Assembly: GCF_017303315.1 (NCBI RefSeq)
Contig: NZ_JAFKOI010000002.1
Span: 527,396 to 591,395 of the forward strand
Direction: 5' to 3'
DNA: 64,000 bases
From: Bacillus sp. NTK071
Lineage (GTDB): Bacteria; Bacillota; Bacilli; Bacillales; Guptibacillaceae
The position numbers were made by a program, and so were the translations under genes. The notes under the pieces were generated by a model that had not been told where the DNA came from, did not search any database, and was given only the letters and a program-made list of their open reading frames with translations. Positions 36,696 through 44,796 of this stretch are shown piece after piece (within the stretch, counting starts at the first letter, position 1; each line of letters begins with the position of its first letter).

Positions 36696-37460
36696 TTACG
36701 AGCGACGACGTTTTCTTGTATATATTACTACGCTCGAAATCACGACAACCAGCAAGACAATCGGTAACCAATTGGATAATTGACCAAGGTCAGTCCAGTC
36801 AGTTTTACCGTTGCTTGCAGCTTCTTCATCTGTGGCACTTTCACCAAAATGCCCAATTTCAACAGATGTCATATCGAATTGAGCTTTTAATCCTTCAAGG
36901 ATAATCTCTTTGCTTTTGATATATTGTTCTTTATCTGATTCTTTCTCACCAACCCCGAATAAACCAGGGTTTCCTAAAGAATTAAGAAGTGTTTCAAATT
37001 CAGCTTTCATTGTTTCATCAAGATCTGCATTCTTTTGTTTAACGACAGGTGAAAGCTTTTTGTATGTTGCATCCGCTTTGCCTACCAGTTTTCTAGTTGT
37101 ATCATACTCTTCAAAATCCTGTTCAACGCCCTCGAGTCGACGTGAAATATTGAGAACAAGAATCTGCTGCATATTTTTTATAATAGCTTCTTTATCCTCG
37201 TTATCAAGCTCGTTTTGAACGGCTTGAACAGCATCTTCACCCATATGTAATTGTATTTCATCTCTTACAGAAGCAAATATTTTATTCGCTTCATCGTATT
37301 TTGGAGGAGACTCGTTTAATTTAGCAGACATCTCAGTATACGCTTCGGCGACCTTTTCTTCAGTTGGATCACCATAAGAATAGGCCTGAGCTAGATCAGG
37401 CACTGTAAGTGTACTGATCAATATGATAATGAATGCCGTTGACAGAATGCGTTTTTTCAT
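36696..37460 (-). CDS. Exported helical protein with C-terminal membrane anchor, partner of the FTR1 permease
   Basis: A 254-residue surface protein. The Sec signal peptide ends in AQA (about residue 26). A predominantly helical, charged domain follows (about 30-210), with RDEIQLHMGEDAVQAV and NISRRLEGVEQDFEEY, and NPGLFGVGEKESDKEQY near 165. A single transmembrane helix WLPIVLLVVVISSVVIY is followed by the basic stop-transfer RKRRRS. It has the layout of the extracellular N-domain of long FTR1 proteins, made as a separate polypeptide. The ATG follows AGGAGG by 7 bases. A perfect Fur box overlaps its promoter, and the permease gene starts 28 bases downstream. Confidence 0.8.
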   Translation of the reverse strand: MKKRILSTAFIIILISTLTVPDLAQAYSYGDPTEEKVAEAYTEMSAKLNESPPKYDEANKIFASVRDEIQLHMGEDAVQAVQNELDNEDKEAIIKNMQQILVLNISRRLEGVEQDFEEYDTTRKLVGKADATYKKLSPVVKQKNADLDETMKAEFETLLNSLGNPGLFGVGEKESDKEQYIKSKEIILEGLKAQFDMTSVEIGHFGESATDEEAASNGKTDWTDLGQLSNWLPIVLLVVVISSVVIYTRKRRRS

Positions 37461-37476
37461 TGAAAATCCTCCTCAT

Positions 37477-37510
37477 TGATAATGATAATGATTATCAGCA
37501 CTTAAGTCAA
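37477..37510 (-). promoter_or_regulatory. Promoter with perfect Fur box for the FTR1 operon
   Basis: On the minus strand TTGACT (37505-37510), 17 bases, TATCAT (37482-37487). The 7-1-7 Fur sequence TGATAATCATTATCA occupies 37483-37497. A second overlapping TGATAATGATAATGA register extends it to 37477. Repression by iron-loaded Fur is expected. Confidence 0.93.
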
Positions 37511-37524
37511 TAACTGATCTGCAA

Positions 37525-38298
37525 TTATTGTGACTTTTCTGCCACGAATGTAGGGATAGATCTTTCGGCTACGACATGAGCTTCATCATTGATCTCTACC
37601 TGTTTAACCGGGCGCGTTATCTCTTTAAAAATTGCAGGTAGAACCGATGTCATATAGGCTTTGAATTTAATATAAGACTCACCTGTAGAACGCACCTGAT
37701 ACGTGATCGGCACTTCTTTAACTCTAAACCCTTTTCTAACAAGATTTAATGTTAGGACCTGAGCATAGTTGTAGTCATGAATAATTTCACCATGCTCCAT
37801 TGCCTGTTTCGAGAACACCCTCATTCCCGACTGACCATCATAGATCCACTTCTGTAATAAAAGAGATTGTAAGAAAGTAAAACAATAATTTCCTAATCGA
37901 CGATGAAGGCGCATTCCGTCAATCGTTCCTTTAAAACGTGAACCCATTACATAATCAGCTTCGCCACATAATAATGGCTCTAACAGTTCAGGTAGTTCCC
38001 ATGCAGGATACTCATTATCAGCATCAAGCATGACACCAATATCCGCGCCAAGTTCTAGTGAATAAGATAAACCTTTACGAACAGCTGCACCTAACCCTTG
38101 GTTTGTATCAAAAGAAAAAATATAATCTGCGCCAGCATTCTTCGCTACTTCCACCGTTCGATCAGTCGATCCATCATCAATGACGAGTACACTCACATGA
38201 ACACTAGAGTGAAAATCACGAGGAATTTGCTTAATAACTTCTCCGATCGCATTTTCTTCATTATGGGCAGGTAAAAATACAATTACATGTTGTTTCAT
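37525..38298 (-). CDS. GT2-family glycosyltransferase, dolichyl/polyprenyl-phosphate mannose synthase-like
   Basis: A 257-residue cytosolic glycosyltransferase. The GT-A fold is shown by FLPAHNEENAI (8-18), VLVIDDGSTDRTVEVA and the DxD metal site in VMLDADNEYP. VMGSRFKGTIDGMR and YDGQSGMRVFSKQAM are characteristic of the DPM1-like group. It has no C-terminal membrane helices, like soluble DPM1. It would move a sugar from a nucleotide donor to polyprenyl phosphate. Its ATG shares one base with the stop of the phosphatase-family gene, so it is the last gene of a tightly coupled four-gene operon. The sugar is unknown. Confidence 0.88.
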   Translation of the reverse strand: MKQHVIVFLPAHNEENAIGEVIKQIPRDFHSSVHVSVLVIDDGSTDRTVEVAKNAGADYIFSFDTNQGLGAAVRKGLSYSLELGADIGVMLDADNEYPAWELPELLEPLLCGEADYVMGSRFKGTIDGMRLHRRLGNYCFTFLQSLLLQKWIYDGQSGMRVFSKQAMEHGEIIHDYNYAQVLTLNLVRKGFRVKEVPITYQVRSTGESYIKFKAYMTSVLPAIFKEITRPVKQVEINDEAHVVAERSIPTFVAEKSQ

Positions 38299-39758
38299 TA
38301 GATCATTTCTTCCTTCCTATCTTGAAAAGCATCTTTAAGAATAGCTCCTCTACTATGAGATGGTATTGGAGCTCCTAAAAGATGAGCAACAGTTGGGGCT
38401 ACAGATGTAAGGCTATGCTTGTCCTCAATAATCTTCCCTTTTGCTATTGAAGGGCCATTCATAAAGAACGGTACGTATCGTTCCCCTTCATCAAGGTGGC
38501 CATGTCCACCAATTCCATCTGCTTGACCATGGTCAGCACAAACAATTAATGTTGTATTCTCCATGAATCCTTGCTGCTCTAGCCATCCTACATACTCTTC
38601 AACTAATTTATCTGCTTCTTCAATTTTTTGAATGTAATCATCATACAACACACCTCGAGCGTGGCCAGTTTGATCGGTACCGATTAACTGTACTGCGAAG
38701 AAATCGGGATTCTTATCCAACATAATTTGGCGTGCACCTTCCATGATTTTCGTATCAGCTACATCATTGTTCATTACTGCTGTTACTGTATCAACATCTT
38801 CACCCATCGCATCAACAAGATGAGCAATCCCAAGAAGACGACCGCTTTTCCCGACTTTACGTAGAGAATCAAATATTGTCTCTACCTTTACTCCAAGCTT
38901 CCAGACCATATTAGATTTAATACCATGTTCAATAGGGTATGTGCCTGTCATCATTGAAGAAAAACACACAACTGTTCGTGCTGGATAAACAGTTTCCATC
39001 TGACTGTATTCTGTCCCATTTTTCTTTAATGAGTCGAGGAAAGGTGTATTCGCCTCTTGAAAACGTTCTTTGCGCATTCCGTCAATAACGATCATCATAA
39101 CGCGTTCATTTGTTAAGGTAGCTGGTATGTCCATCGTATAATCGGGTTTGACCTCTGGTTTCCAATCAAATAAGTTACGATGCAAAATAAAGCTAAACAA
39201 CCAGATCCCAGCATATAAGTATAGAAGATTTGCCCAGTCGAATGATGGACCTGTACCCATTGATGCGTTAATGACCATTGACCATATTGGTAAAAGTAAT
39301 AGGAATTTAGGCAATTGTTCTTGAGCATTCCCGCTCGTTGAATCACTATTCTTAAGTACTAACTTCCAGAATCGTGTAAAGTTAAGCCAGCTTGTCCCAA
39401 TTCGAAGATGATAATAGAACGTACCCCAGAAGAAAACGGTAAAGAAGAAATACAAACCAATTCCAAGCATTGCTGCTGAGAGGGAGTACGTATCAAATAG
39501 TAATAAATAGGCGATTAACGGTATCCATAAATAATTCCTTAAGAAAAGTGGAAAATCGTATAAGTAATAGATAACAAGAAGGGGAAGAATGGCACCAAGC
39601 CCAAGGAAAAAGGCTCCCCAGAACTCGACTTCAGACCATTGAGTTATATACAATAACAAAATAGTACCTGTTACAAAGATTGGGGTGAATGGTTTACCCT
39701 CATTAAGAAGATTCCAGCACCTCGCTGCTATTTTCTCAAATCCTGATGCTTGTTTCAT
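38298..39758 (-). CDS. Membrane protein with alkaline-phosphatase-superfamily (phosphodiesterase) domain
   Basis: A 486-residue protein. The N-terminal half has about six membrane helices (residues 20-200). The C-terminal half is an alkaline phosphatase-superfamily domain. Metal and nucleophile motifs are visible in order: VMMIVIDGMRKERF, TVYPARTVVCFSSM (Thr nucleophile), LIGTDQTGHARG, VCADHGQADG and GHGHLDEGERYVPF. This is the nucleotide pyrophosphatase/phosphodiesterase type, not LTA synthase. Possible roles are phosphodiester hydrolysis or phospho-group transfer on a lipid-linked sugar at the outer face. Its start overlaps the upstream flippase-like gene by four bases. Confidence 0.85.
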   Translation of the reverse strand: MKQASGFEKIAARCWNLLNEGKPFTPIFVTGTILLLYITQWSEVEFWGAFFLGLGAILPLLVIYYLYDFPLFLRNYLWIPLIAYLLLFDTYSLSAAMLGIGLYFFFTVFFWGTFYYHLRIGTSWLNFTRFWKLVLKNSDSTSGNAQEQLPKFLLLLPIWSMVINASMGTGPSFDWANLLYLYAGIWLFSFILHRNLFDWKPEVKPDYTMDIPATLTNERVMMIVIDGMRKERFQEANTPFLDSLKKNGTEYSQMETVYPARTVVCFSSMMTGTYPIEHGIKSNMVWKLGVKVETIFDSLRKVGKSGRLLGIAHLVDAMGEDVDTVTAVMNNDVADTKIMEGARQIMLDKNPDFFAVQLIGTDQTGHARGVLYDDYIQKIEEADKLVEEYVGWLEQQGFMENTTLIVCADHGQADGIGGHGHLDEGERYVPFFMNGPSIAKGKIIEDKHSLTSVAPTVAHLLGAPIPSHSRGAILKDAFQDRKEEMI

Positions 39759-40699
39759 GATGTTTCTCCTTTCTTTTTTAGAAACGTCTTCAACTTACGA
39801 AATTGAAGGGGATAAAGATAATACGCCACTAGACCGGCAGCAAAAGAATAGAGGTACTTAAATGCATGTGTGACTAGCGCGATTGAAAGAGCTTCTTCCC
39901 ATCCAAAACCGATCTGATTAAGAGAGAAGCTCATCACACTCTCATAGGTTGCAAATCCTCCTGGTGCAAGCTGAAACACCCCTGCCCCCACAGATAATGC
40001 CGTTACCCACATCGCATTTAAATAAGTAAACGTGGTTTCTGTTAGCCTTGCAACTCCGAACACCACAACCCCTTCAGCAATCCAACTAGCACACGATAGC
40101 ACTAAAACAACAGGGAAATATGGTGAGGTCATGAGGTCTCTCAATATGAGCAACTGTGACCTTGTAAAAGATCGAAACTTACTTTTTTTAAGAAATAGAA
40201 TAACAAGGAGACCTAAAGCAACTAAAGCAAACACCGATCCAATTAGAAAATGTAGATGAACGTTAATTCGAATTAATGCAGCACCAACAATGGCAAATAG
40301 ACCTAACCAGAAAAGGTCAACGATGCGTAAAAGAACAACCGATTGAATGGCAGTCCCCCATTTCCCTTGTTGTTCCTGTGCAAGAACTCCCATCCGAACT
40401 GCTTCGCCACCTTTAAATGGAAGAAGATGATTAAAAAACAAGCTGTAGAAAATACCAGACATGTACACTCTAAATTTAATCTGGTGATCAACAAGCAGTT
40501 GCCAGCACCAGCCACGCAACAAGAAAGAGGCTGTATACCCAACAATCATGATGAGAAGCCACAAGGGATGATCAAGTAAGCTAAGGCTGAAAGATATTAC
40601 AACAGATAAACTAAACTTATTGAATAGAAGAATAATAAACAGAATGACTAGAAGCAAACCTACAGTCCACTTAACTAGTTGTGGTATTTTTTTGCCCAT
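39755..40699 (-). CDS. Lysylphosphatidylglycerol synthase-TM/UPF0104 family membrane protein (flippase-like)
   Basis: A 314-residue integral membrane protein with about eight helices. Family marks are FNHLLPFKGGEAVRMGVLAQ and FQLAPGGFATYESVMSFSL. Relatives are often found next to GT2 and GT-C enzymes and are proposed, not proven, to move lipid-linked sugars. The ATG at 40699 lies inside the end of the epimerase gene (25-base overlap), with GGAGAA upstream. The next gene overlaps its stop by four bases. The C-terminus is strongly basic (FRKLKTFLKKKG). Confidence 0.85.
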   Translation of the reverse strand: MGKKIPQLVKWTVGLLLVILFIILLFNKFSLSVVISFSLSLLDHPLWLLIMIVGYTASFLLRGWCWQLLVDHQIKFRVYMSGIFYSLFFNHLLPFKGGEAVRMGVLAQEQQGKWGTAIQSVVLLRIVDLFWLGLFAIVGAALIRINVHLHFLIGSVFALVALGLLVILFLKKSKFRSFTRSQLLILRDLMTSPYFPVVLVLSCASWIAEGVVVFGVARLTETTFTYLNAMWVTALSVGAGVFQLAPGGFATYESVMSFSLNQIGFGWEEALSIALVTHAFKYLYSFAAGLVAYYLYPLQFRKLKTFLKKKGETS

Positions 40700-41616
40700 T
40701 CGACTGTTCTCCGCAACCCTTCCTCAAATCCTATTTCAGGAACATACCCAAGATCTCCCTCAGCCTTTTCGATGTTACTCCACGTATGTCTCACATCACC
40801 AGCACGAAACGTTTCATCCAGCACATTGGCATCAGGAAAATAGTTCATTAATAAACGAATTAAATCTTCAAGGCGAACCGGTTTTCCAGAACCAAGATTA
40901 TAAATCTCAGACTGACCTGTTTGATTAAGTGCTAGAGATATACCGTTTACAATATCATCTATGTATGTAAAATCTCTGGACTGATGACGGCCGTATATAG
41001 TGATTGGCTCACCTTTTAGAAGTTTAGTTAGAAAGAGAGGGATGGCCATATCAGGTCTCCCCCAAGGACCATACACTGTAAAGAAACGAAGGATTGTTAA
41101 TTTGAACCCATAAAGTGACTGATAGGCATGACAAAATGATTCTGCTCCCGCTTTTGCAGCTGCATAGGGCGACTTTACTTTGCCATTGGCTTTGGATTCC
41201 GATAACGGACCATCTTGATTTCCGTATACAGAAGAAGAAGAACCAAATAACACATGTGGCACCCCTGATATTCCAGCAGCTCTCAACACGTTCACGGTAA
41301 CCTTAATATCTTGATCAATATAATCATGAGGATTCGTTAAGGAAGGCTGAACGCCAGGTAGAGCAGCCAGATGAATAACTGCATCATATATGTGATCTTT
41401 AAAATGAGCTATTGTTTTCTCTTCATCTAATAAATCAAACTCGTGTACTTTAACAGGGCCGATCTTTTTAATTTGATCCACCTGCTCCTTTTTCCTTTCA
41501 ACATGGTAGAATGTTGAAAAGCGATCGATAATCGACACATCATGCTTTGCTTTTAGTAGTGACGTTGCCAGGCTACTTCCAATAAAACCAGCCCCGCCTG
41601 TAATCAATATGTTCAT
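40675..41616 (-). CDS. NAD-dependent sugar-nucleotide epimerase/dehydratase (SDR family)
   Basis: A 313-residue extended short-chain dehydrogenase. NAD motif ITGGAGFIGSS is at residues 4-14, the catalytic Ser-x(n)-YxxxK is in FGSSSSVYG and SPYAAAKAGAE, and sugar-site PWGRPDMAIPLF follows. It resembles UDP-glucuronate or UDP-glucose 4-epimerases; the substrate is uncertain. The ATG at 41616 follows AGGGGTG by 6 bases. It is first of the epimerase-flippase-phosphodiesterase-GT2 operon. Only about 75 bases separate it from the Fur-controlled lipoprotein gene, including an imperfect terminator. Confidence 0.92.
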   Translation of the reverse strand: MNILITGGAGFIGSSLATSLLKAKHDVSIIDRFSTFYHVERKKEQVDQIKKIGPVKVHEFDLLDEEKTIAHFKDHIYDAVIHLAALPGVQPSLTNPHDYIDQDIKVTVNVLRAAGISGVPHVLFGSSSSVYGNQDGPLSESKANGKVKSPYAAAKAGAESFCHAYQSLYGFKLTILRFFTVYGPWGRPDMAIPLFLTKLLKGEPITIYGRHQSRDFTYIDDIVNGISLALNQTGQSEIYNLGSGKPVRLEDLIRLLMNYFPDANVLDETFRAGDVRHTWSNIEKAEGDLGYVPEIGFEEGLRRTVEWAKKYHN

Positions 41617-41657
41617 ATAGTGCACCCCTAAACCTCATATAACCTTTATACAAGAGA

Positions 41658-41680
41658 AACGGCCGCAAATAGCGGCCGTT
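41658..41680 (-). terminator. Stem-loop after the Fur-controlled lipoprotein gene
   Basis: Perfect AACGGCCGC/GCGGCCGTT stem with a five-base loop. The minus-strand tail is TCTCTTGT, a poor U-tract, so read-through into the glycan operon is plausible. Confidence 0.75.
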
Positions 41681-41691
41681 ACGATCTATCA

Positions 41692-42897
41692 TTATTCTAC
41701 TACACTTTGTAACTCGGACAAAATTTGCTCACTTAGTTTGTTCGCTTCTTCAGCATTATCGTCAGCAATTGCTTCAAACCAACTTTTTGCATCTGCGTAA
41801 AGCGCATCTGCTTTCTCTTGGCCGATTGCATCAAATACTTCCATTTCGATTGCTTTCAAAAAGACATTAGCTTCCATAGCATCTTCTTTTGCTTCACTAA
41901 CGCTTCCTTCTTCTGCCATTTCAGCAACTTCTTCATGATATCCTTTGATTTTGCCTACAAAAGCTTTTACAAATAAATTGGAAACTTCGTCTGCTTTAAT
42001 AGAAGCAGAATCATTACTTAGATCGAATAATTCGCTTAGCTTAGCAGCAGCTTCTTCATCACCACCAGCTAGTGAACCTTTAATTGCCTGATAGAATCCT
42101 AATGCTTCAGTTTGCATAATTTTCAATTCTTCGGAATCGCCTGAATTTACAGCTTCTTCAATTTTTTCCGCATAAGAATTTGAAGCAAGATAATAACTTC
42201 TATAAACCGATTTATCCGTTATTTGCTTGGCTACTGCAAAGTCTTCCATACCTTCTTCGCTAGTAAGAGCTTCTTCTTGTGCAGCCAATCCGCTGTTTAT
42301 GTTCTCAACGAGACTAGACTCTCCTGCAAGCTCATAATAAGAATCACGTTTTTCAGCGGTTGGAACAAAGATGTCTTCAGCAAGTAACTTAATTTCATTG
42401 AAATGAAGCATTGCTTCATCACTCTTATCAGCGTCTTTTGCATCGATTACCGCTTGCTGCAATGACTTTTGTTTCTGATAGAAATAAGATTGAGTGCCTT
42501 TATCTATCATCTGTCGTGCAACATTCTCATCAAGCTCTCCTGATTTCCCAGCCTGAATACCCGTTGAAATAAATTGGTCGAATTCGTTATCGATTTCATT
42601 CACTGCGCTTTTCAAGTCACTAGTATAAGTCGATTCGACAAGTTCCCAATCAACTTCTTGATCTTCTTTCATCTTATTTAATTCATCGTTAATTGCTTTA
42701 TATGCATCGACTTGCTTTGCAGTTGCCGATTGGTCAATTGACATTTCTGAATTTTGATCTGAAGATTGAGAATTTGTAGCTTCTTCTTGTTGTGATTTGT
42801 TCTCTGTATTTGTAGCGTTTTCAGTATCATTACCACAAGCGACTAGAACTGTACCTGCTAGTGTGATGGAAGCGAATAACATCATAGACTTTTTCAT
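41692..42897 (-). CDS. Fur-regulated lipoprotein with three helical repeats
   Basis: A 401-residue exported lipoprotein. The signal peptide ends in the lipobox VLVAC (Cys21), followed by an Asn/Gln/Ser/Thr-rich linker to about residue 65. The rest is all-helical and very acidic. Three similar units of about 85 residues can be seen, beginning near DKGTQSYFYQKQKSLQQAV, DKSVYRSYYLASNSYAEKI and SNLFVKAFVGKIKGYHEEV. Each continues with a Glu-Ala-x(2)-F/H-x(2)-Glu/Ile-type helix. I do not recognise the family. Iron control and nearby FTR1 suggest an iron-binding role comparable to EfeO or EfeM, but no imelysin motif is certain. ATG 42897 follows AAAGGAG. Confidence 0.75.
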   Translation of the reverse strand: MKKSMMLFASITLAGTVLVACGNDTENATNTENKSQQEEATNSQSSDQNSEMSIDQSATAKQVDAYKAINDELNKMKEDQEVDWELVESTYTSDLKSAVNEIDNEFDQFISTGIQAGKSGELDENVARQMIDKGTQSYFYQKQKSLQQAVIDAKDADKSDEAMLHFNEIKLLAEDIFVPTAEKRDSYYELAGESSLVENINSGLAAQEEALTSEEGMEDFAVAKQITDKSVYRSYYLASNSYAEKIEEAVNSGDSEELKIMQTEALGFYQAIKGSLAGGDEEAAAKLSELFDLSNDSASIKADEVSNLFVKAFVGKIKGYHEEVAEMAEEGSVSEAKEDAMEANVFLKAIEMEVFDAIGQEKADALYADAKSWFEAIADDNAEEANKLSEQILSELQSVVE

Positions 42898-42937
42898 TAT
42901 GTATAACTCCTTTTTGTAGGGGCATTTATCCATGACG

Positions 42938-42966
42938 ATTATATCGAGAACGATTATCAGTGTCAA
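42938..42966 (-). promoter_or_regulatory. Consensus promoter with Fur box for the lipoprotein gene
   Basis: On the minus strand TTGACA (42961-42966), exactly 17 bases, TATAAT (42938-42943), a full consensus promoter. The spacer contains TGATAATCGTTCTCGA, a Fur-type site with one perfect and one degenerate half. Confidence 0.85.
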
Positions 42967-42998
42967 TACCGTTTACCTATTAGTGAGTATAACTAAAC

Positions 42999-43034
42999 AA
43001 AAAAACCCTGATCTGTATAAACAGATCAGGGCTT
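42999..43034 (-). terminator. Terminator of trxA
   Basis: Stem AAAACCCTGATCTG/CAGATCAGGGCTTT (one mismatch), loop TATAAA, T-run on the minus strand. Confidence 0.9.
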
Positions 43035-43049
43035 TTTACATTTCTTCCA

Positions 43050-43361
43050 TTATTGATGTTTAGAAAGAGTTTGCGCAAGAGCTTCTTTTGGTTGGAAGCC
43101 AACAACTTGGTCAACTACCTCACCATTTTTGAATACTAGAAGCGTTGGGATGCTCATTACACCGAACTTGCTTGCTGTTTCCTGATTTTCATCAACGTCA
43201 AGTTTAACAACTTTCACGTCAGTCATTTCAGCATCAAGCTCTTCAAGAACTGGTGCAATCATTTTACAAGGGCCACACCATGGTGCCCAAAAGTCTGCTA
43301 GTACAAGACCTTCACTTGTTTCTTCTGTGAAACTTTGATCTGTTGCGTGTACAATAGCCAT
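43050..43361 (-). CDS. trxA: Thioredoxin
   Basis: A 103-residue cytosolic disulfide reductase. The active site [11 protein letters not shown] is at about residues 24-34 with the standard CGPC pair. The cis-Pro is in MSIPTLLVF. Length and sequence are those of housekeeping TrxA. The ATG follows AAGGAGG. In Bacillus subtilis trxA lies between etfA and uvrC; here it still follows etfA but is separated from it by about 440 bases that contain a repeat element. Confidence 0.98.
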   Translation of the reverse strand: MAIVHATDQSFTEETSEGLVLADFWAPWCGPCKMIAPVLEELDAEMTDVKVVKLDVDENQETASKFGVMSIPTLLVFKNGEVVDQVVGFQPKEALAQTLSKHQ

Positions 43362-43593
43362 TCTATATCTTCCTCCTTAAAACATTTATCACTTGAGTAT
43401 ACCAGGTTAAGGCCGGTTGCCTCAGTGTGCTCTGCCAGGTTGACAATTATCAACTGGCACAAAATGAGTATATCATTAATACTCTACATGATTCCATTTT
43501 TTTGACTCACATTCATTGTTCCCCATCTTACTTCTAATAAAACGAGTCAGGATATAATAATCTAAACTTTTCTGGAAGATCTTCTTTTAAAAT
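43362..43593. other. trxA upstream region
   Basis: About 230 bases with no gene. It must hold the trxA promoter; a TATACT box lies near 43394-43399 on the minus strand, without a clear -35. No structured leader was recognised. Confidence 0.4.
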
Positions 43594-43717
43594 GTCTGTT
43601 TTCGTAAACTTTGTTGCTATGTGATAAGAGTAGTAGTTGATTTCCGCTCCAATCAACTAAGCAGTGTTGTTCTCTATAGGAAAATCCTTTAAAACAACTA
43701 TCATTTAGAAAAGAGCC
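43594..43717 (+). repeat. MITE-like dispersed element, short form
   Basis: Left end GTCTGTTTTCGTAAACTTTG, core AGTAGTTGATTTCCGCTCC flanked by the inverted arm GTTGATT/AATCAAC, and right end TCATTTAGAAAAGAGCC. Flanking octamers TTTAAAAT and TTTAATAA agree in six of eight places. A stray right-end fragment AACAATCTTTCAGAAA lies at 43744-43759. Confidence 0.82.
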
Positions 43718-43778
43718 TTTAATAAAATATTTATTCAATAAAAAACAATCTTTCAGAAACTTCTACGACTCATAAGAA

Positions 43779-43802
43779 AAAGCGAGCTATATAGCTCGCT
43801 TT
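43779..43802 (-). terminator. Terminator of the lcfA-fad-etf cluster, after etfA
   Basis: Perfect palindrome AAAGCGAGCTAT/ATAGCTCGCTTT with a minus-strand T-run, immediately after etfA. Confidence 0.88.
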
Positions 43803-43806
43803 CATC

Positions 43807-44784
43807 TTAGTTTGTTTGAAGTACTTTCTTAAATTCTGCTGTAAGCAATGGTACGACTTCGAAAAGATCGCCTACAATGCCATAATCAGCAACACTGAAG
43901 ATGCTTGCTTCAGGATCTTTATTGATCGCAACAATTACTTTCGAATTAGACATACCAGCTAAGTGCTGAATTGCACCGGAAATACCGCATGCAATGTAAA
44001 GATCTGGCGTTACAACTTTACCTGTTTGTCCAATCTGAAGGGAATAATCACAGTAATCGGCATCACATGCACCACGAGAAGCTCCTACTGCTGCCCCTAG
44101 AAGATCTGCTAGCTCCTGAAGAGGTTCAAACCCTTCCTCACTCTTAACACCACGGCCACCAGCCACAATAACTTTTGCTTCAGAAAGATCCACACCTGAA
44201 GTTGATTTGCGAACAACTTCTTTCACAATCGTACGTAGGTCTTTAATGTTTACACTTTCTTCAAAAACCTCACCTGAACGAGTCTCATCTATTTCAAGTG
44301 CAGCAATATTGTTCGGTCGAATCGTTGCAAGAATAATGCCTTCTTTAACTTTTTTCTTTTCGAAAGCTTTACCTGAATAGATCGGACGAGTAAAGATGAC
44401 TTCTTCTCCGTCAAGTTCAATGCCTGTAGCATCTGATACAAGACCTGCATCAAGCTTACTTGCCAGTCGAGGAGCTAAGTCTTTCCCTATAGAAGTGTGC
44501 GGCATTAAAATAGCATCAGGATCAACGGAATCAACGATTTGTAAGAAAGCTTGTCCATACCCATCACTCGTATAGTTTTTAAGCTTCTCATCTTCTACTT
44601 TAATGACACGATCTGCTCCATAATGGAAAAGAGGATCTGTTAAAGAACTTACATTTTCTCCCACTACTACTGCAATGACTTCACCGCCAGCTGCGATTTC
44701 TTTCCCTGCACCAATCGCCTCAAACGATACGTTACGTAATTCATTATCACGAGCTTCTGCAAATACGAGTACTTTTTTAGCCAT
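43807..44784 (-). CDS. etfA: Electron transfer flavoprotein alpha subunit
   Basis: A 325-residue subunit of the heterodimeric flavoprotein that takes electrons from acyl-CoA dehydrogenases. The C-terminal FAD-binding domain shows VIVAGGRGVKSEEGFEPL, GASRGACDADY, IGQTGKVVTPDLYIACGISGAIQHLAGM and VAINKDPEASIF. The ATG follows GGAGGGGAC and is 12 bases after etfB, so the pair is co-transcribed and probably made in equal amounts. It is the last gene of the beta-oxidation operon. Confidence 0.98.
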   Translation of the reverse strand: MAKKVLVFAEARDNELRNVSFEAIGAGKEIAAGGEVIAVVVGENVSSLTDPLFHYGADRVIKVEDEKLKNYTSDGYGQAFLQIVDSVDPDAILMPHTSIGKDLAPRLASKLDAGLVSDATGIELDGEEVIFTRPIYSGKAFEKKKVKEGIILATIRPNNIAALEIDETRSGEVFEESVNIKDLRTIVKEVVRKSTSGVDLSEAKVIVAGGRGVKSEEGFEPLQELADLLGAAVGASRGACDADYCDYSLQIGQTGKVVTPDLYIACGISGAIQHLAGMSNSKVIVAINKDPEASIFSVADYGIVGDLFEVVPLLTAEFKKVLQTN

Positions 44785-44796
44785 AATTGTCCCCTC

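Noticed and set aside
43744-43759. A second full MITE copy directly after the one at 43594
   Set aside because: Only a right-end-like fragment (AACAATCTTTCAGAAA) is present, without left end or flanking repeat; it could be a remnant or chance.
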